Source: CAYUET01 sp964443875
Lineage (GTDB): Bacteria > Auribacterota > JAFGBW01
Assembly: GCA_964443875.1 (NCBI GenBank)
Contig: CAYUET010000047.1
Coordinates: 1-16,052 of the forward strand
Length of the DNA: 16,052 nucleotides
Direction of reading: 5' to 3'
The position numbers and the translations under genes are program-made. The notes beneath the pieces were generated by a model, which saw only the letters and a program-made list of their open reading frames with translations, ran no database searches and was not told the origin of the DNA. Positions 14,024 through 16,052 of the stretch are shown in pieces (the first letter of the stretch is position 1; every line of letters starts with the position of its first letter).

Positions 14024-14051
14024 TAAAAACTGAGCAGACTGCCCCCACAGG

Positions 14052-14086
14052 GAGGATAATAACCTGCTCTAGAGAGAATTATCCTC
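14052..14086. repeat. 9-bp inverted repeat between convergent genes
   Basis: GAGGATAAT (14052-14060) and ATTATCCTC (14078-14086) form a perfect stem with a 17-nt loop that itself holds the palindrome CTCTAGAG. It lies between the TerB-like gene (+) and the P-type ATPase (-). An alternative stem GAGCAG (14032-14037)/CTGCTC (14064-14069) is also possible. No T-run follows on either strand, so a rho-independent terminator is only a guess. Confidence 0.4.
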
Positions 14087-14097
14087 GAAGGGGATAA

Positions 14098-16052
14098 TCA
14101 AGCCTTTATAAGTTTCTTTTCCACTTCGATAATCAGATAAACCAGCAAGCCAAAACCCAGGCAGGCAAGCCACTCTGGCATTGTCAGAGGGGCGCTGTGG
14201 AATGCTTTGTTCATAAAAGGAAGGTGAACAAAAGCAACTTGAATTATTGTCATGATGGCCACACCGGCAAGCAGATAATAGTTTGTAAAAAAACCCAGCT
14301 TAAAAGGGGACAATTTTAAAGAGCGGCAGTTGAATAAATAAAACAGTTCTCCAAATACGAAAATATTGACGGCAATGGTTCTTGCCTCTGCTGTGCTTTT
14401 TCCAAGAATCAAGGCCAGTTTAAACAGCGAAAATGCACCTAAGCACAAGAGCGAGCCAACAAGGACTATTCTCCAGAGAAGCCATTTGGAAAGAATAGGG
14501 GTATTGAGACTTCTGGGGGGACGGTTCATGATACCCGGTTCTTTTTGCTCAAAAGCGAGCATCAGTCCCAGGCATATAGCTGTTGTCATATTGATCCAGA
14601 GAATCTGGACCGGCATTATCGGCAGGGCAACTCCGGCAATGATTGCTGCCAGAATCACAAGACCTTCACCAAAATTTGTCGGTAGTGTCCAGACTATGAA
14701 TTTTACCAGATTTTCATAGACCGAACGACCTTCCTCCACAGCGGCTTCTATGGTCGCAAAGTTGTCGTCTGTCAAAACCATGTCTGCAGTTTCCTTGGCA
14801 ACGTCTGTACCTGTAATGCCCATCGCAATTCCGATATTGGCCTGCCGAAGAGCCGGGGCATCATTAACCCCGTCACCGGTCATAGCGACACTGTGTCCGT
14901 TTTTCTGAAGGGCTTTTACAAGGCGGAGTTTATCCTCAGGGGCGACTCTTGCAAACACTGAAGTTGTTTTCACCCTGTTTTGTAATTCCGTATCAGAAAC
15001 AGAGCTTATTTCTTTTCCATTCATAACGGGATGCCCGGTGAGTTCGGCAATGCCGATTGTTCTGGCTATGGCAAGAGCGGTTAATTCATGATCTCCCGTG
15101 ATCATTTTTACATCTATCCCTGCGGAATGACAAACCTGGATTGCCTTTATAACTTCAGTTCTGNNNNNNNNNNNNNNNNNNNNNNNNNNNNNNNNNNNNN
15201 NNNNNNNCTTGGCGGATCTATCATTGCCTGAAGACCCAGAAATATAAGATTATTTTGGATGTCTTCGTGTGTGATTTGCCTTTTATCCAAAGACGTTTCC
15301 AGACAGGCAAAGGCAAGAACTCTTAAGCCGTCTTTTGCAAAGGTCGTGACTTTATCAAGGATAGTGTTCTTGTTAATGGCTGTGTTAGAGCCCTCAGAAT
15401 TCAAGGCAAGGGAACATCTGGAAAGTACGCTTTCCACTGAACCCTTTACGTAAATGATTCTGCTCCTCCCACCTGAAAGTGTATTCAAGGTTGCCATATA
15501 CTGATGTTGGGATTCAAAGGGGATTGCATCTATTCTGGGACAGGCTTTATTGAGTTCCTTACTATCAAGCTGGATTTTTGCGGCTGAAACAATCAGAGCA
15601 GCTTCCGTGGGATCGCCTTCAATTTTAACGCCTTCAGGAGTCATGACAATTCCGGAATCATTACATAAAAGACCCGCCATAAGACATTCATAAAGCGCCT
15701 TGTTTTTAAGATCAGCCGGAGCCCCATCCACAGAAAAGTTTCCGCTCATTTCATAGCCTGTTCCGGATACGGAAATAGTGACATCCCCTGCATATATTTT
15801 TTGAACCGTCATGCGGTTCAATGTCAGTGTTCCTGTCTTGTCAGAACATATGACCGTGGTGCTTCCCAGTGTTTCGACAGCAGGAAGCTTGCGGATGATG
15901 GCATTTCTTTTTGCCATTTTTGAAACACCGATGGCAAGGGTTATGGTAAGGGCTGCCGGCAAGCCTTCAGGGATAGCACCTACAGCAAGGGCGACTGCTG
16001 CCATGAACATTTCAATCCATGATTCACCTCTTGCAACGCCCACCAGAAAGGT
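14098..16052 (-). CDS. Type II cation-transporting P-type ATPase (Ca2+/PMR1-like), partial
   Basis: ATP-driven inner-membrane cation pump, running off the right edge; the N-terminal actuator domain and first helices (about 240 residues) are missing. In order: TM4 AVGAIPEGLPAALT (ion-site PEGLP), phosphorylation motif DKTGTLT, N-domain KGSVESVL, MIDPP, MITGDH, the hinge TGDGVNDAPAL, then TM5-10 with TNFGEG, ILWINMTTAICLGLMLAF and a basic C-terminus. PEGLP and overall order are those of type II Ca2+/Mn2+/Na+ pumps. TM6 lacks the Asp that follows Asn-x-x-Thr in SERCA, so the ion is uncertain. A 44-N gap (15164-15207) breaks the frame on paper, but DPPR and RTEVIKAIQVC on its two sides abut exactly in homologues, so the gene is probably intact. 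Confidence 0.92.
15164..15207. other. Assembly gap (44 N) inside the P-type ATPase gene
   Basis: A scaffold gap, not sequence. The coding parts on each side are in different frames when 44 bases are counted (47 bases between the flanking complete codons), but family alignment leaves no room for extra residues. The true gap length is probably about zero. Confidence 0.9.

Noticed and set aside
1..16052. CRISPR arrays, insertion sequences, tRNA or rRNA genes, phage or plasmid genes
   Set aside because: No regularly spaced repeats, transposase or integrase-like proteins, terminal inverted repeats or recognisable RNA genes were seen on either strand.

Overview
This window comes from a Gram-negative bacterium of moderate, slightly AT-leaning base composition. 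Sec signal peptides, thiosulfate-type YeeE transporters, a long single-chain PurL, a polyprenyl synthase beside an HAD phosphatase, and a persulfide/thiosulfate gene set would suit a sulfur-metabolising proteobacterium or member of Desulfobacterota. The taxon is an inference only. A 44-N run at 15164-15207 shows that the sequence is a scaffold.

Layout. (1) 1-2860: housekeeping. The 5' end of purL (minus) is divergent from a + operon of an HAD phosphatase, ispA (farnesyl diphosphate synthase) and a small DUF2752 membrane protein. (2) 2896-4036: a minus-strand GNAT acetyltransferase/TetR regulator pair, with a perfect 15-bp palindrome between promoter and ribosome binding site that looks like the TetR operator. 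(3) 4335-9604: a + strand block with a flavin split-barrel protein, the UV-damage endonuclease UvsE, and an operon of DUF2892, phytoene desaturase-like protein, DUF2141 and ABC1/UbiB-type kinase. Behind uvsE lies the antisense remnant of a DUF523/DUF1722 (TudS/YbgA) gene. (4) 9626-11677 (minus): an exported three-domain MsrB-MsrA-glutathione peroxidase fusion, and TspO. (5) 11864-13464 (minus): remains of a sulfur-trafficking operon, namely a persulfide dioxygenase-like fragment, a YeeE half-transporter and a second YeeE half fused to a rhodanese domain. (6) 13588-14023 (+): a TerB-like helical protein. (7) 14098-16052 (minus): a type II cation-pumping P-type ATPase, cut by the right edge and by the N gap.

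Two themes stand out. First, UvsE, the TudS/YbgA remnant, phytoene desaturase, TspO and the repair/peroxidase fusion together look like a light and oxidative damage island. Second, many of these accessory genes are broken in similar ways. The desaturase has a one-base homopolymer frameshift. DUF2141 and YeeE-2 each lack a short internal block and change frame. The persulfide dioxygenase and YeeE-1 are large-deletion remnants, and the TudS/YbgA gene carries a stop, a deletion and a frameshift. Housekeeping genes in the same window are intact. This is either ongoing loss of light/sulfur functions or, for the single-lesion genes, assembly error. Read mapping would tell these apart.
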